Assembly: GCA_030627475.1 (NCBI GenBank)
Contig: DAOURZ010000024.1
Span: forward strand, 1-10,016
DNA length: 10,016 nucleotides
Reading direction: 5' to 3'
Source of the DNA: Deltaproteobacteria bacterium
GTDB lineage: Bacteria; Desulfobacterota; Desulfobacteria; Desulfobacterales; ETH-SRB1
Numbering within the stretch: position 1 is the stretch's first letter; every line of letters starts with the position of its first letter. The notes under the pieces were generated by a model. The model was not told where the DNA came from, ran no database searches, and saw nothing but the letters and a program-made list of their open reading frames with translations. Both the position numbers and the translations under genes were made by a program. Below, one piece after another: positions 1 through 7,757 of the stretch.

Positions 1-99
1 TAATCCTCAAAATACCCAATGTATTCCTGCGGTTAAAATTTGCGTCTTCCTTGAACTTGAAAAAATTTTCTAGTTTTCATTCGGGCACTAGTTAGAAAT

Positions 100-117
100 G
101 TGAACGAAATAACTTCC
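100..117 (-). repeat. Degraded inverted copy of the REP-like repeat
   Basis: GTGAACGAAATAACTTCC differs from the reverse complement of the repeat core (GTGGACGAATTAACTTCC) at 2 of 18 positions. It faces copy A across about 60 bases. Chance similarity cannot be fully excluded at this length, but the matched orientation and proximity argue for a decayed repeat pair. Confidence 0.5.
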
Positions 118-156
118 CCAATTATGCATCACAGCTTCAGGCCATCTTTGCCCAAT

Positions 157-201
157 CTAAATCTGTGTGCCTGCTTGCGGAAGTTAATTCGTCCACGTTC
201 C
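157..201 (+). repeat. REP-like dispersed repeat, copy A (45 bp)
   Basis: This 45-base stretch matches 7758-7802 at 42 of 45 positions; all three differences are transitions. Its 3' half contains the core GGAAGTTAATTCGTCCACGT, which also occurs inverted at 3216-3237 and in shortened form at 7536-7556. A weaker inverted copy at 100-117 faces it, so the pair could fold into a long hairpin, as paired REP units do. No transposase or RAYT gene is visible. The sequence matches are seen directly; the REP-like interpretation is inference. Confidence 0.8.
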
Positions 202-418
202 CTATAAAAATTAAAGGTTGATTTTATACGGAAAGTATTTTATTTATTCTTTTTATTTATTCTTGTCAAGTTCATTATTATAAACACAGCGATTCTAATT
301 GATGGCATTTTTCTTCAAAATCGGAATTGCTGTTATAAGCAAATTATTACCTAAGGGCTCGCACAAAAAAAACAACTTCACATTCGCTTTCGCGCCTTGT
401 CGGACGGAAGCCTCAACA

Positions 419-480
419 CTTAAAATTGTTAAATTAGCGCCCTTCGGGCGGACTTTTAAGGGCGATCACAAGAATCGCCC
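419..480. repeat. Nested hairpin cluster
   Basis: Three complementary pairs lie within 62 bases. CTTAAAA (419-425) pairs with TTTTAAG (454-460) and encloses CGCCC (438-442) with GGGCG (446-450) around a three-base loop. Next to it GGGCGAT (460-466) pairs with ATCGCCC (474-480) around a seven-base loop. Neither hairpin is followed by a T-run, so they do not look like intrinsic terminators. They could be a miniature repeat or a structured leader upstream of ribF. Function unknown. Confidence 0.45.
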
Positions 481-577
481 CTACATTGTGCTGATAACCT
501 TCAACCTATTAATTTAATAGTCGATAAAATGGAAATTCCCATACTATCAAGTTAGGTATTAGCAGGAAAAATCAGGA

Positions 578-1510
578 ATGATCATAATTGAAGATATAAA
601 TCAAATAATCACCCCATACAAAAATGCTGTTATTACAATAGGTAATTTTGATGGTGTACATCTTGGACATCAGGAACTTTTTCATAATCTGAATAAAAAA
701 GCTATAGGACTTAATGGCACATCAATCGCCATGACTTTTGAACCACATCCTGTCAGAGTATTAAAAAAGAATAATCATCTACCTCTTATTACTCTTTATG
801 AACAGAAGGTAGAACTAATAAAAAAAACAGGCGTTGACGTTCTTGTTTGCATTCCTTTTACACAGGAATTTGCAGCCATACCTGCTGAAAAATTCGTGGA
901 AGATATTCTTGTAAAACGCATCGGGATTAAAGCAATTGCAGTAGGCGAAGATTATACTTTCGGAAAAAATCGTGTGGGGAATATAGACCTGCTGAAAATT
1001 TTGGGTAACAAATGTGGCTTTGAAGTAATCGTAATCAACGAGTTACATATATCAAATACTTATCCTGCAAAAATCAGCAGCACAAAAATACGTGAACTGG
1101 TCATGGCCGGAAAAGTTGCTGAATCCCAAAAACTATTGGGCAGGTATTACCAGATAAGAGGCAAAATTGAGATTGGGCGAGACAGAGGGGGAAAACTCCT
1201 TGGATTCCCTACTGCTAATATAAATCTATATGATGAACTGCGCCCGAAAATTGGAGTATATGCTGTTACGGTTGAATGTAAGGGGGAAAAATTCAAAGGA
1301 GTTGCAAATATTGGATATAGCCCGACTTTTGATGATAATATCTTTACTGTTGAGGTTCATATCCTTGACTTTAAAGAAAATATTTACGGTCAGAATATCC
1401 GTGTCAACTTTATAGATAGATTAAGGAATGAAAAAAAGTTCTCAGATCTTTCAGAACTATCGGACCAAATCAAAAAAGATATAATAAAAGCACGCGAAAT
1501 CCTATCCTGA
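578..1510 (+). CDS. ribF: Bifunctional riboflavin kinase / FAD synthetase
   Basis: This cytoplasmic enzyme of 310 residues phosphorylates riboflavin to FMN and then adenylylates FMN to FAD. The N-terminal nucleotidyltransferase half shows GNFDGVHLGH (22-31, the HxGH-type nucleotide-binding motif), TFEPHP (53-58), the VGEDYTFGKNRVGN block (122-135) and SSTKIRE (167-173). The C-terminal riboflavin kinase half begins near residue 188 and carries GFPTANI (209-215), GVYAVTVECKGEKFKGVANIG-type strands and the closing IYGQNI...FIDRLRNEKKF region. Length matches the family (about 310). The ATG at 578 is supported by AGGA at 564-567, ten bases upstream. The gene is AT-rich like its plus-strand neighbours. 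A 218-base gap separates it from def, so co-transcription is uncertain. Nothing is truncated and all expected motifs are intact. Confidence 0.97.
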   Translation: MIIIEDINQIITPYKNAVITIGNFDGVHLGHQELFHNLNKKAIGLNGTSIAMTFEPHPVRVLKKNNHLPLITLYEQKVELIKKTGVDVLVCIPFTQEFAAIPAEKFVEDILVKRIGIKAIAVGEDYTFGKNRVGNIDLLKILGNKCGFEVIVINELHISNTYPAKISSTKIRELVMAGKVAESQKLLGRYYQIRGKIEIGRDRGGKLLGFPTANINLYDELRPKIGVYAVTVECKGEKFKGVANIGYSPTFDDNIFTVEVHILDFKENIYGQNIRVNFIDRLRNEKKFSDLSELSDQIKKDIIKAREILS

Positions 1511-1758
1511 TCTGGATAAACCGGAACCGAAAATGTTCACTTTTTAAGAGTATGAAAAAAAGTAAAAAATTTCTACTGCGCTATCAATTACTCTATTCTA
1601 TTTTGCTTTTAAAAACATTCCATTAAATGAACTTTTAACCTGCCTGTCATCAATTAATTATTTCTGGTAATTATTTCCCTCTACCTTATGTTGTTTTTAT
1701 AAGTTTTGCCTTAAGAGCATTTCGATGGATGCTCAGAAACCTGGAGAAATCTATTATA

Positions 1759-2268
1759 ATGTCGATGCTTAATATTGTGACATATCCTGACAAATTTTTA
1801 AGACAGTCTGCTGCATCTGTTAAAAATATATCCGAAACTACTCAGGAGATAATTGAAGGCATGGTTTATACAATGTATAAGTCAAAAGGTGTTGGGCTGG
1901 CTGCGATACAGGTAGGATTTGACAAGAGCTTGATTGTCTATGACATTTCTCAACCTGAAGGAAAGAGATCCCTTCAGGTTCTCATAAATCCCAAAATTAT
2001 AGAAAGCCAGGGTAGTACAACATCGGAAAAGGAGGGTTGTCTCAGCCTTCCGGATCTAAGGGCAAACGTAAAACGCTCTGCATTCGTACTTGTAGAAGGT
2101 ATTGATAGAGACGGAAATCCCAGAAGAATTGATGCCGAAGGACACCTTGCTATAGTTTTGCAACATGAAATTGATCATTTAAACGGAATCTTGTTTTTAG
2201 ACTATCTGAGCTTATTAAAAAAAGAACTTTATAAGAAACACATTAAAAAAAAAATAAGGGGAAGATAG
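1759..2268 (+). CDS. def: Peptide deformylase
   Basis: This metalloenzyme removes the N-terminal formyl group from nascent proteins. Using the ATG at 1759 the product has 169 residues and begins MSMLNIVTYPDKFLR, the usual family start. All three signature motifs are present: GVGLAAIQVG (44-53), EGCLSLP (92-98, metal-binding Cys94) and QHEIDHLNG (135-143, with the HExxH metal ligands and catalytic Glu137). The frame is also open from an ATG at 1729, adding ten residues that do not resemble the family; GGAG at 1743-1746, twelve bases before 1759, favours the shorter form, but the longer one cannot be excluded. The stop overlaps the fmt start by one base, so the two are translationally coupled. 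Together they handle both ends of the N-formylmethionine cycle. Confidence 0.96.
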   Translation: MSMLNIVTYPDKFLRQSAASVKNISETTQEIIEGMVYTMYKSKGVGLAAIQVGFDKSLIVYDISQPEGKRSLQVLINPKIIESQGSTTSEKEGCLSLPDLRANVKRSAFVLVEGIDRDGNPRRIDAEGHLAIVLQHEIDHLNGILFLDYLSLLKKELYKKHIKKKIRGR

Positions 2269-3215
2269 TGCTTAATCGAAAGCTCAAAATCATCTTTATG
2301 GGAACTCCGGAGTTTGCTGTCCCTTCCCTGCAGGAATTAGATAAAAGCCACTATGATGTGACATTAGTCGTAACGCAACCTGATCGGCCAAAGGGACGAG
2401 GCCGCAAAGTAATTCCGTCTTCTGTTAAAAAAACCGCAATAAGTTTAGGATATGAAGTAATCCAGCCTGTATCTATTAAAACAGATAATTTTAAAGAAAT
2501 TATACAAAAGCATAAACCAGACATATTTGTTGTAGTAGCATATGGTCATATTCTCACAAAAGATATTCTTGAAATTCCGATAATAGGTTCAATTAACATT
2601 CATGCATCTCTACTTCCGGCATATCGTGGTTCTGCACCAATCCAGTGGGCTATTATCAACAGGGAACGAGAAACCGGAGTAACAACAATGTTTATGGATG
2701 AAGGTCTGGATACAGGAGATATACTTTTTTCTTCAAAATTAGAAATTGCTCCGGATGACACATCAGCAACGCTTCATGACCGTCTGGCAAAACTTGGTGC
2801 GGATCTTCTTGTAAAAACGATAAAAGCTATTGAGACTAAAGAAATAATACCTGTTCCTCAGGATCACAAAAAGGCTACATATGCACCATTACTTAAAAAA
2901 AACGATGGGCATATAAATTGGAAAAAGTCAGCTGAAGATATTGAAGCATTTATACGAGGAATTAATCCATGGCCTGGTGCTTTTACATTTTACGGCAATA
3001 AACGTCTCAAAATCCTTGCGTCCATGCCGATTTTAACGGATAGCACTGCTGCTCCCCCGGGTACAATAATAAAAGGCTTTACAGATGAACTCAGAATCGC
3101 AACGGGTAAAGGAGCTCTATCTATTTTAAAAATTCAGGGCGAATCAGGCAAACAGTTGTATATTAAAGATTTTTTACGTGGATGCTCAATACCTGCCGGA
3201 ACAATTTTTGGATAA
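2268..3215 (+). CDS. fmt: Methionyl-tRNA formyltransferase
   Basis: This enzyme transfers a formyl group from 10-formyl-tetrahydrofolate to initiator Met-tRNA. The 315-residue product matches the family length. The Rossmann-like catalytic domain opens with IIFMGTPEFAVPSL (8-21), and the active-site triad is visible as Asn110 and His112 in SINIHASLLPAYRGSAP and Asp148 in DEGLDTGDIL. The C-terminal OB-like tRNA-binding domain begins near residue 207 (ATYAPLLKKNDGHINW). The start is GTG at 2268, sharing its G with the TAG stop of def and preceded by AAGGGGAAG. The def-fmt-rsmB order is the same as in E. coli. Immediately after the TAA stop an inverted copy of the REP-like repeat begins (3216-3237). 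Confidence 0.97.
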   Translation: MLNRKLKIIFMGTPEFAVPSLQELDKSHYDVTLVVTQPDRPKGRGRKVIPSSVKKTAISLGYEVIQPVSIKTDNFKEIIQKHKPDIFVVVAYGHILTKDILEIPIIGSINIHASLLPAYRGSAPIQWAIINRERETGVTTMFMDEGLDTGDILFSSKLEIAPDDTSATLHDRLAKLGADLLVKTIKAIETKEIIPVPQDHKKATYAPLLKKNDGHINWKKSAEDIEAFIRGINPWPGAFTFYGNKRLKILASMPILTDSTAAPPGTIIKGFTDELRIATGKGALSILKIQGESGKQLYIKDFLRGCSIPAGTIFG

Positions 3216-3237
3216 GGAACGTTGACGAATTAACTTC
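3216..3237 (-). repeat. REP-like repeat core, copy C, abutting fmt stop
   Basis: On the plus strand this reads GGAACGTTGACGAATTAACTTC with a single mismatch to the reverse complement of the 22-base core in copy A. It starts at the base directly after the TAA of fmt and occupies the first part of the 79-base fmt-rsmB gap. The CTTGCGG-side extension seen in copies A and B is missing here, so it is a core-only copy. Confidence 0.75.
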
Positions 3238-3294
3238 ATCACCATTCCCTGCTTGACTACTTAACCGAATACAAAACAAAATGGAGCTATATTC

Positions 3295-4671
3295 TTGGCG
3301 GATTATACACGCAACACTGCGTTATTTATATTAAATACTCTTGATAGGGGACATAAAACTCTTGATAGAATATTAGACGAAGATATAACGGATAAAGAAC
3401 AATATCTTTCAAGAAGAGATCGTGCTTTGGTTAATGCCTTGGTATACGGTGTTATCAGGCGGCGAGGTACGCTTGACTGGATAATAGACTATTTTTCCAA
3501 TACCAGATTAAACTCAATAGATTCGAATGTTTTAAATATTCTTCGTCTTGGACTCTTTCAGGTAATCTATTTAGATAAAATACCGGTATCCGCTGCCGTA
3601 AATACATCTGTAGAAATGGCAAAGTCGGTTACCTCGCCAAAAGTTGTTGGATTTGTAAATGCGGTATTGCGCAGTGCTGTAAAAGGTTATAAAAAAGTTT
3701 CTTTCCCTGATCGGAACAAAGATCCTGTAAAAGCACTGTCAACAGCAAAATCATTTCCGGAATGGCTGATAAAAAAATGGATTGATTGTTTTGGCTTAAA
3801 AGAAACCGAAGTACTCTGTGATGCGGTAAATAATATTCCCCCCATAACTGTACGTACAAATAATCTGAAAATTTCCCGCTACGATTTGATAAATAAACTT
3901 GAATCAGACGTAGAATCAATTGATTATACAAGTTATTCACCGGATGGAATTTGTTTTTTCAAACCAAAATCACCTGTTTCAAAGATGAAAGCATTCAAAA
4001 ATGGCTGGTTTCAGGTCCAAGATGAAGCAGCCCAGCTTGTAACGTACCTTTTGAATCCACAATCAGGTGAAACCATTTTAGATGCCTGTGCAGGCTTGGG
4101 TGGAAAAACAGGCCATATTGCTCAGATGATGAGGAATAAAGGCAAAATTGTCGCTATGGATAAAAATGATGAAAAGCTTCTGCGACATAAGTCTGAAATG
4201 AAACGACTGGGGATTTCAATTGTTCAAACCTGTATACACAATCTGGACAAACCTTTTGACAAAAATTATATTGATAGATTTGACCGGATTTTATTAGACG
4301 CACCTTGCTCCGGATTAGGCGTTCTGAGGAGAAATCCGGATATCAAGTGGTTAGTGTCAAAAAAAAAATTAACACATTATAAAGAAAAACAGGTGAGACT
4401 TCTTGATAATATATCGCACCTTGTCAAACCTTCAGGTATTTTGGTTTATGCTGTATGCAGTACGGAACCTGAAGAAAATGAAGAAGTTATAAAAGTTTTT
4501 TTAAATAATCATCCTGAATTTGTTGTTGAAAAACAACCTGACGACCTTCCTTTTAATATACGTTCTCTTATTAATAAAAACGGATATCTTATAACTTTTC
4601 CGCATATAAACAATACGGATGGTTTTTTTGCAGTTTGTTTAAGGGCTCATTTAAGGAAAAAGCTATCATAA
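3295..4671 (+). CDS. rsmB: 16S rRNA (cytosine-C5)-methyltransferase RsmB/Sun
   Basis: The 458-residue product is expected to make m5C at the E. coli C967-equivalent of 16S rRNA using S-adenosylmethionine. Residues 3-130 are the NusB-like RNA-binding domain (RNTALFILNTLDRG; LSRRDRALVNALVYGVIRRR). The C-terminal methyltransferase domain contains NGWFQVQDEAAQLV (236-249), the SAM-binding DACAGLGGKT (263-272), DAPCSG (335-340, Cys338) followed by RRNPDIKW, and YAVCSTEPEEN (385-395, Cys388, the expected catalytic cysteine). It is slightly longer than E. coli RsmB (429). The start is TTG at 3295, chosen because GGAG lies at 3283-3286, eight bases upstream, and the protein start matches the family; the nearby ATG at 3281 is out of frame. 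It follows fmt by 79 bases and overlaps the PASTA gene by 37. Confidence 0.95.
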   Translation: MADYTRNTALFILNTLDRGHKTLDRILDEDITDKEQYLSRRDRALVNALVYGVIRRRGTLDWIIDYFSNTRLNSIDSNVLNILRLGLFQVIYLDKIPVSAAVNTSVEMAKSVTSPKVVGFVNAVLRSAVKGYKKVSFPDRNKDPVKALSTAKSFPEWLIKKWIDCFGLKETEVLCDAVNNIPPITVRTNNLKISRYDLINKLESDVESIDYTSYSPDGICFFKPKSPVSKMKAFKNGWFQVQDEAAQLVTYLLNPQSGETILDACAGLGGKTGHIAQMMRNKGKIVAMDKNDEKLLRHKSEMKRLGISIVQTCIHNLDKPFDKNYIDRFDRILLDAPCSGLGVLRRNPDIKWLVSKKKLTHYKEKQVRLLDNISHLVKPSGILVYAVCSTEPEENEEVIKVFLNNHPEFVVEKQPDDLPFNIRSLINKNGYLITFPHINNTDGFFAVCLRAHLRKKLS

Positions 4672-5780
4672 GACTATCAAAGATATCATTGCTCTTTATT
4701 TTATTTGTTCTGATTTTAACGATAAGCGCCTATCTTACCTTAACGCTTATCATTAAGAGTGAGGACAAGGTTGTCGTCCCTGATCTTATTGGAAAGGATG
4801 TGGTATTAATCCTCGAAATGCTATCGGATATTGGACTTAACACAAAAATTAAAGGGTCGGAGTACAGCAACAGCATACCAAAAAACCATGTAATTTTTCA
4901 GGAGCCCGAACCTGGTTCTGAAATAAAGAAAAGACGTGATGTAAGAATTATTATATCAAAAGGCACAAAAAAAATTTTGATGCCGAATTTAAAAGGACTT
5001 TCAATACAACAAGCTCGCTTAATTATAGAAGAAAACGGTTTACGCCTGAACAAACTATCCAACACATATAGTGAGAATAGAAAAAAAAACGAAATTATTT
5101 CTCAATTTCCTTCGCCTGGAATAATAATTAAGCGAGAAGCATTTGTAAACCTTCTCGTCAGTACAGGTATAAGGCCGAATGCATACAAAATGCCTGACAT
5201 TAAAGGGCAATCTCTTGAAGAAGCAATCTCTTTAATTGAAAGTTTTAATCTTTTGCCCGAAAAAATAAAATTTCTTTTTATTGAAGGAAAAGCTGAAAAT
5301 ACAATTATCGACCAAATACCTTTATCCGGGCATAAAGTAATTGAAGGAACATATGTTAATATTACCATAAATAGGAAAACAGGCAACAAAAGCCATGAAT
5401 ATTTACGCAGCACAGAGGGTATAACTCTTTTTAAATACAGGCTTGAAAACGGATTTTTAAAAAAACATATCCGGTTAAGATTAAACATCTTTGGAGTTTC
5501 AACTGATATTTTCGATAGTTTCATGGAACCTGGTAAAGAAATCTGGACTTTGATTCCAGGAAATAAAGAGGCAACTATTCTTCTGTATGAAGATGGCAGA
5601 CTAATTAAAACCGAAATTATAAGCTCTGCCCACCAACCCCACGGCAGATCAGTCCCGCTTGCGCAGCCGAATGGCGACAGGGGTAACTTCCACCAGTTCA
5701 TCATCGTTGACAAAGGCAATGCAGTCTTCAAGGCTCAGGTGATGCGGCGGGGTGAGCGTAACGCTTTCATCCGTACCTGA
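4635..5780 (+). CDS. Membrane-anchored PASTA-domain protein with an aberrant C-terminal tail
   Basis: The frame encodes 381 residues. A short basic N-terminus and one transmembrane helix (about 17-40) would anchor it in the inner membrane with the rest outside. Three PASTA repeats follow (about 46-110, 114-178, 185-247; note VVVPDLIGK, LMPNLKG, KMPDIKG and the repeated QxPxPG-type turns). Residues 260-327 form a conserved tail (LFKYRL..GFLKKHIR...FGVSTDIFDSFMEPGKEIWTLIPGN...LLYEDGRLIKTE). There is no kinase domain. PASTA modules usually bind muropeptides or glycan strands; this family, next to rsmB in Desulfobacterota, is not characterised to my knowledge. The start is a TTG inside rsmB with no clear Shine-Dalgarno; a TTG at 4689 is an alternative. 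From about residue 330 the sequence stops looking native: residues 339-381 are antisense to the end of typA, so the original stop appears lost. Core call is sure; start and tail are not. Confidence 0.8.
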   Translation: MFKGSFKEKAIIRLSKISLLFILFVLILTISAYLTLTLIIKSEDKVVVPDLIGKDVVLILEMLSDIGLNTKIKGSEYSNSIPKNHVIFQEPEPGSEIKKRRDVRIIISKGTKKILMPNLKGLSIQQARLIIEENGLRLNKLSNTYSENRKKNEIISQFPSPGIIIKREAFVNLLVSTGIRPNAYKMPDIKGQSLEEAISLIESFNLLPEKIKFLFIEGKAENTIIDQIPLSGHKVIEGTYVNITINRKTGNKSHEYLRSTEGITLFKYRLENGFLKKHIRLRLNIFGVSTDIFDSFMEPGKEIWTLIPGNKEATILLYEDGRLIKTEIISSAHQPHGRSVPLAQPNGDRGNFHQFIIVDKGNAVFKAQVMRRGERNAFIRT

Positions 5781-7427
5781 TGCCCGCATGTTGGTTAATT
5801 GCTTGCCCTTGGCCGGGTTCACCACCAAATCGCCTGCCCGGGAACATTCACCTATGATCTGGCCCCTGTAAACCTTAACTCCCGGCCCCAGAAAGAGGCG
5901 GCCCCGATCCTGCAGATTGAAGAGGGCATAAGCTACAGTGGTACAGGAATCCTTGACCACAAGTGTGCCATTGCTGCGATTTAATATCTCGCCGGCAAAT
6001 GGCCCGTAACCGGCAAAAACATAGTTCATCACCCCCATACCTCTGGTGTCGGAAAGAAATTCGCTGCGAAACCCGATAAGCCCACGGGTCGGAACCTTAT
6101 AAACCAGCCTGATTATCTCGTTGCGGCGGCTCATCTCCAGCATTTGCCCTTTCAACTTGCCCAGTTTTTCAATGACTGATCCCTGATACTGTTCGTCCAC
6201 ATCAATGGTCAATTCCTCGTAAGGCTCTTGCACTTGTCCATTTTCTTCTTTCATGATGACCTGTGGCCGGGTTACCTGAAACTCGTATCCCCCACGCCGC
6301 ATCTTTTCGATAAGAATCGAAAGGTGCAGTTCCCCACGACCCGAAACCTTAAAACCAACACCGGCTCCCAGAGATTCCGCACTGAGAGCGACATCAGTCA
6401 AGGTTTCAAGACGCAGGCGTTGCTCTATCTGACGTGAGGTGACAAATTTTCCATCCAGACCGGCAAAGGGAGAATTATTGGGGATAAAATGCATCGCAAC
6501 GGTGGGCGGATCAATATCAATAAGCGGCAGAGGTCGGGGATCGTCCGGATCGGTAAAAGTAACACCCACTGTGATGTCGTCCAGGCCGGCCACAGCCACA
6601 ATTTCCCCGGGACCGGCTTTTTCGACCGGTACTTTCCGGTCAAGCTCAAACCGGAATATCTTGGTAATGCGAGCCGGTGTCAGACCGCCGTCCCGTTTTG
6701 CCACAACAATATTCTGATTTATATTAATGGAGCCGTTTACCACTTTGCCGATGCCAAGTTTGCCGAGATAAGGAGAGTAATCAATGGTATTCACCTGAAG
6801 CTGGAGTGCTGCCTGCGAATCACCGACAGGCTGCGGAATATGGGCAATAATTTTTTCAAAGAGCGGCTTCATGGAAGCACCGTCAATTGAATCGTCAGGG
6901 TTGTCGATGGCGTATCCAGCCTTGGCTGAGGCGAAAATTACAGGAAAATCAAGTAGCTCGTCCGAAGCTTCCAGCTTAACAAAAAGATCAAACACCTGAT
7001 CCACAGCCCAGTTCGCCCGGGCTGCAGGCTTGTCAATCTTGTTGATCACTACCAACACCGGAAGCGAGATAGCCAGGGCTTTTTTCAGCACAAAATATGT
7101 CTGTGGCATGGGGCCTTCCTGGGCATCCACCAAAAGCAGGCAGCCATCCGCCATGCGCAGCACTCGCTCAACCTGACCTCCGAAATCGGCATGGCCCGGG
7201 GTATCAATAATGTTGATCGTGTAATCCCGGTACCGGAAAGAACCGTTTTTGGAGGCTATTGTTATACCACGCTCCTGTTCCAGGTCCATGGAATCCATGA
7301 GCCGTTCGGTCATAGCCTGGTTGTCGCGGAACATGCCGCTTTGCTTAAAAAACTGGTCAACAAGTGTGGTCTTGCCGTGATCGACATGAGCAATAATCGC
7401 TATGTTTCTAATTAATTTCTGGTCCAT
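5649..7427 (-). CDS. typA: Ribosome-associated translational GTPase TypA/BipA
   Basis: This EF-G-like GTPase binds ribosomes and supports 50S assembly and stress or cold adaptation. The 592-residue product (E. coli 607) shows the G-domain motifs in order: AHVDHGKT (13-20), QERGITI (51-57), DTPGH (75-79) and NKID (129-132). Domain II, the EF-G III/V-like domains (SGRGELHLSILIEKMRR; YKVPTRGLIGFRSEFL) and the typical C-terminus (DDELVEVTPVAIRLRKRD) are intact. The ATG has only AT-rich sequence upstream and no good Shine-Dalgarno. The gene is GC-rich (hand counts: 37/60 at 5881-5940, 35/60 at 6541-6600) against 17-18/60 at 601-660 and 4501-4560, yet its first ten codons (AAA TTA ATT AGA AAC ATA) look like the AT-rich neighbours. 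It overlaps the PASTA frame tail-to-tail by 132 bases. I infer acquisition or replacement from a GC-richer source. Confidence 0.97.
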   Translation of the reverse strand: MDQKLIRNIAIIAHVDHGKTTLVDQFFKQSGMFRDNQAMTERLMDSMDLEQERGITIASKNGSFRYRDYTINIIDTPGHADFGGQVERVLRMADGCLLLVDAQEGPMPQTYFVLKKALAISLPVLVVINKIDKPAARANWAVDQVFDLFVKLEASDELLDFPVIFASAKAGYAIDNPDDSIDGASMKPLFEKIIAHIPQPVGDSQAALQLQVNTIDYSPYLGKLGIGKVVNGSININQNIVVAKRDGGLTPARITKIFRFELDRKVPVEKAGPGEIVAVAGLDDITVGVTFTDPDDPRPLPLIDIDPPTVAMHFIPNNSPFAGLDGKFVTSRQIEQRLRLETLTDVALSAESLGAGVGFKVSGRGELHLSILIEKMRRGGYEFQVTRPQVIMKEENGQVQEPYEELTIDVDEQYQGSVIEKLGKLKGQMLEMSRRNEIIRLVYKVPTRGLIGFRSEFLSDTRGMGVMNYVFAGYGPFAGEILNRSNGTLVVKDSCTTVAYALFNLQDRGRLFLGPGVKVYRGQIIGECSRAGDLVVNPAKGKQLTNMRASGTDESVTLTPPHHLSLEDCIAFVNDDELVEVTPVAIRLRKRD

Positions 7428-7535
7428 AATATCAATAAAATTAATGCGTTCAAAAAAAGATTAAATGGTTAAATCTGGCTTGATGTCCCATGCACCATTT
7501 TAACATTCAGGGCTCAATAAAAAAAACAATCAGTT

Positions 7536-7556
7536 TATTTCGTCCACGTTCCTAAG
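7536..7556 (+). repeat. REP-like repeat, partial copy D
   Basis: The stretch TATTTCGTCCACGTTCC differs from the copy A core at one position, and CGTCCACGTTCCTAAG (7541-7556) is shared with copy B at 15 of 16 positions. Copies D and B are in the same orientation and offset by exactly 250 bases. The left half of the core is decayed or missing here. Confidence 0.7.
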
Positions 7557-7615
7557 TAAAGAGAAAACTGAAAAAATCTTTTGACCTGAAAGTTTGTTTA
7601 TACGATAGAAATGCA

Positions 7616-7740
7616 GGCTACCAACGTAAGGCGGGACAGCCTGTAAATCCACTTAGTTAACAACCCCTTAGCTTTTGTTTGATTGTGGAATTTTCGTAGA
7701 GCCAACATGCTTGAAAGTGTCCCGGCTTAAGTTGGTAGCC
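7616..7740. repeat. 125-bp element with 23-bp imperfect inverted ends
   Basis: The left arm (7616-7638, beginning GGCTACCAAC and ending CGGGACA) and right arm (7718-7740, beginning TGTCCCGG and ending GTTGGTAGCC) are reverse complements at 21 of 23 positions. They enclose 79 bases without coding potential. No target-site duplication is obvious directly outside the arms. It could be a MITE-like remnant, one end-to-end unit of a repeat pair, or an RNA with a long terminal stem. The inverted repeat is seen directly; its nature is inference. Confidence 0.7.
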
Positions 7741-7757
7741 GATTGAACAAACCTGAC

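Larger units (their letters stand above)
1..577. other. Intergenic region with REP-like repeats and hairpins; no gene
   Basis: No credible gene is visible in this 577-base stretch. It holds a degraded inverted repeat copy near 100-117, a well-preserved copy at 157-201, an AT-rich tract around 205-300 where the ribF promoter could lie, and nested hairpins at 419-480. The only open frame of any size (299-517, 72 codons) runs straight through the hairpins, has no recognisable motif and no good ribosome-binding site, so I do not call it. I could not pick a -35/-10 pair with acceptable spacing. Confidence 0.6.

Noticed and set aside
299..517. 72-codon open frame upstream of ribF
   Set aside because: It crosses the hairpin cluster, has no motif, no good ribosome-binding site and a composition like intergenic sequence.
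3629..3940. 103-codon minus-strand frame in rsmB
   Set aside because: Antisense shadow of an intact RsmB gene with no motif of its own.
5625..5648. TCTGCC/GGCAGA stem directly after the typA stop as a terminator
   Set aside because: The six-base stem has a twelve-base loop and no T-run follows on the minus strand; too weak to call.
5102..5731. 209-codon minus-strand frame
   Set aside because: It is antisense to the PASTA gene and overlaps the end of typA; the product has no family resemblance.
6228..6890. Plus-strand frames of 69, 92 and 133 codons and a minus 74-codon frame inside typA
   Set aside because: All are shadows of the GC-rich typA coding sequence in other frames; typA has every family motif.
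7581..7609. Plus-strand promoter TTGACC with GATAGA at 17-base spacing, reading into the inverted-repeat element
   Set aside because: The -10 matches consensus at only three of six positions and no transcript is suggested on that strand.
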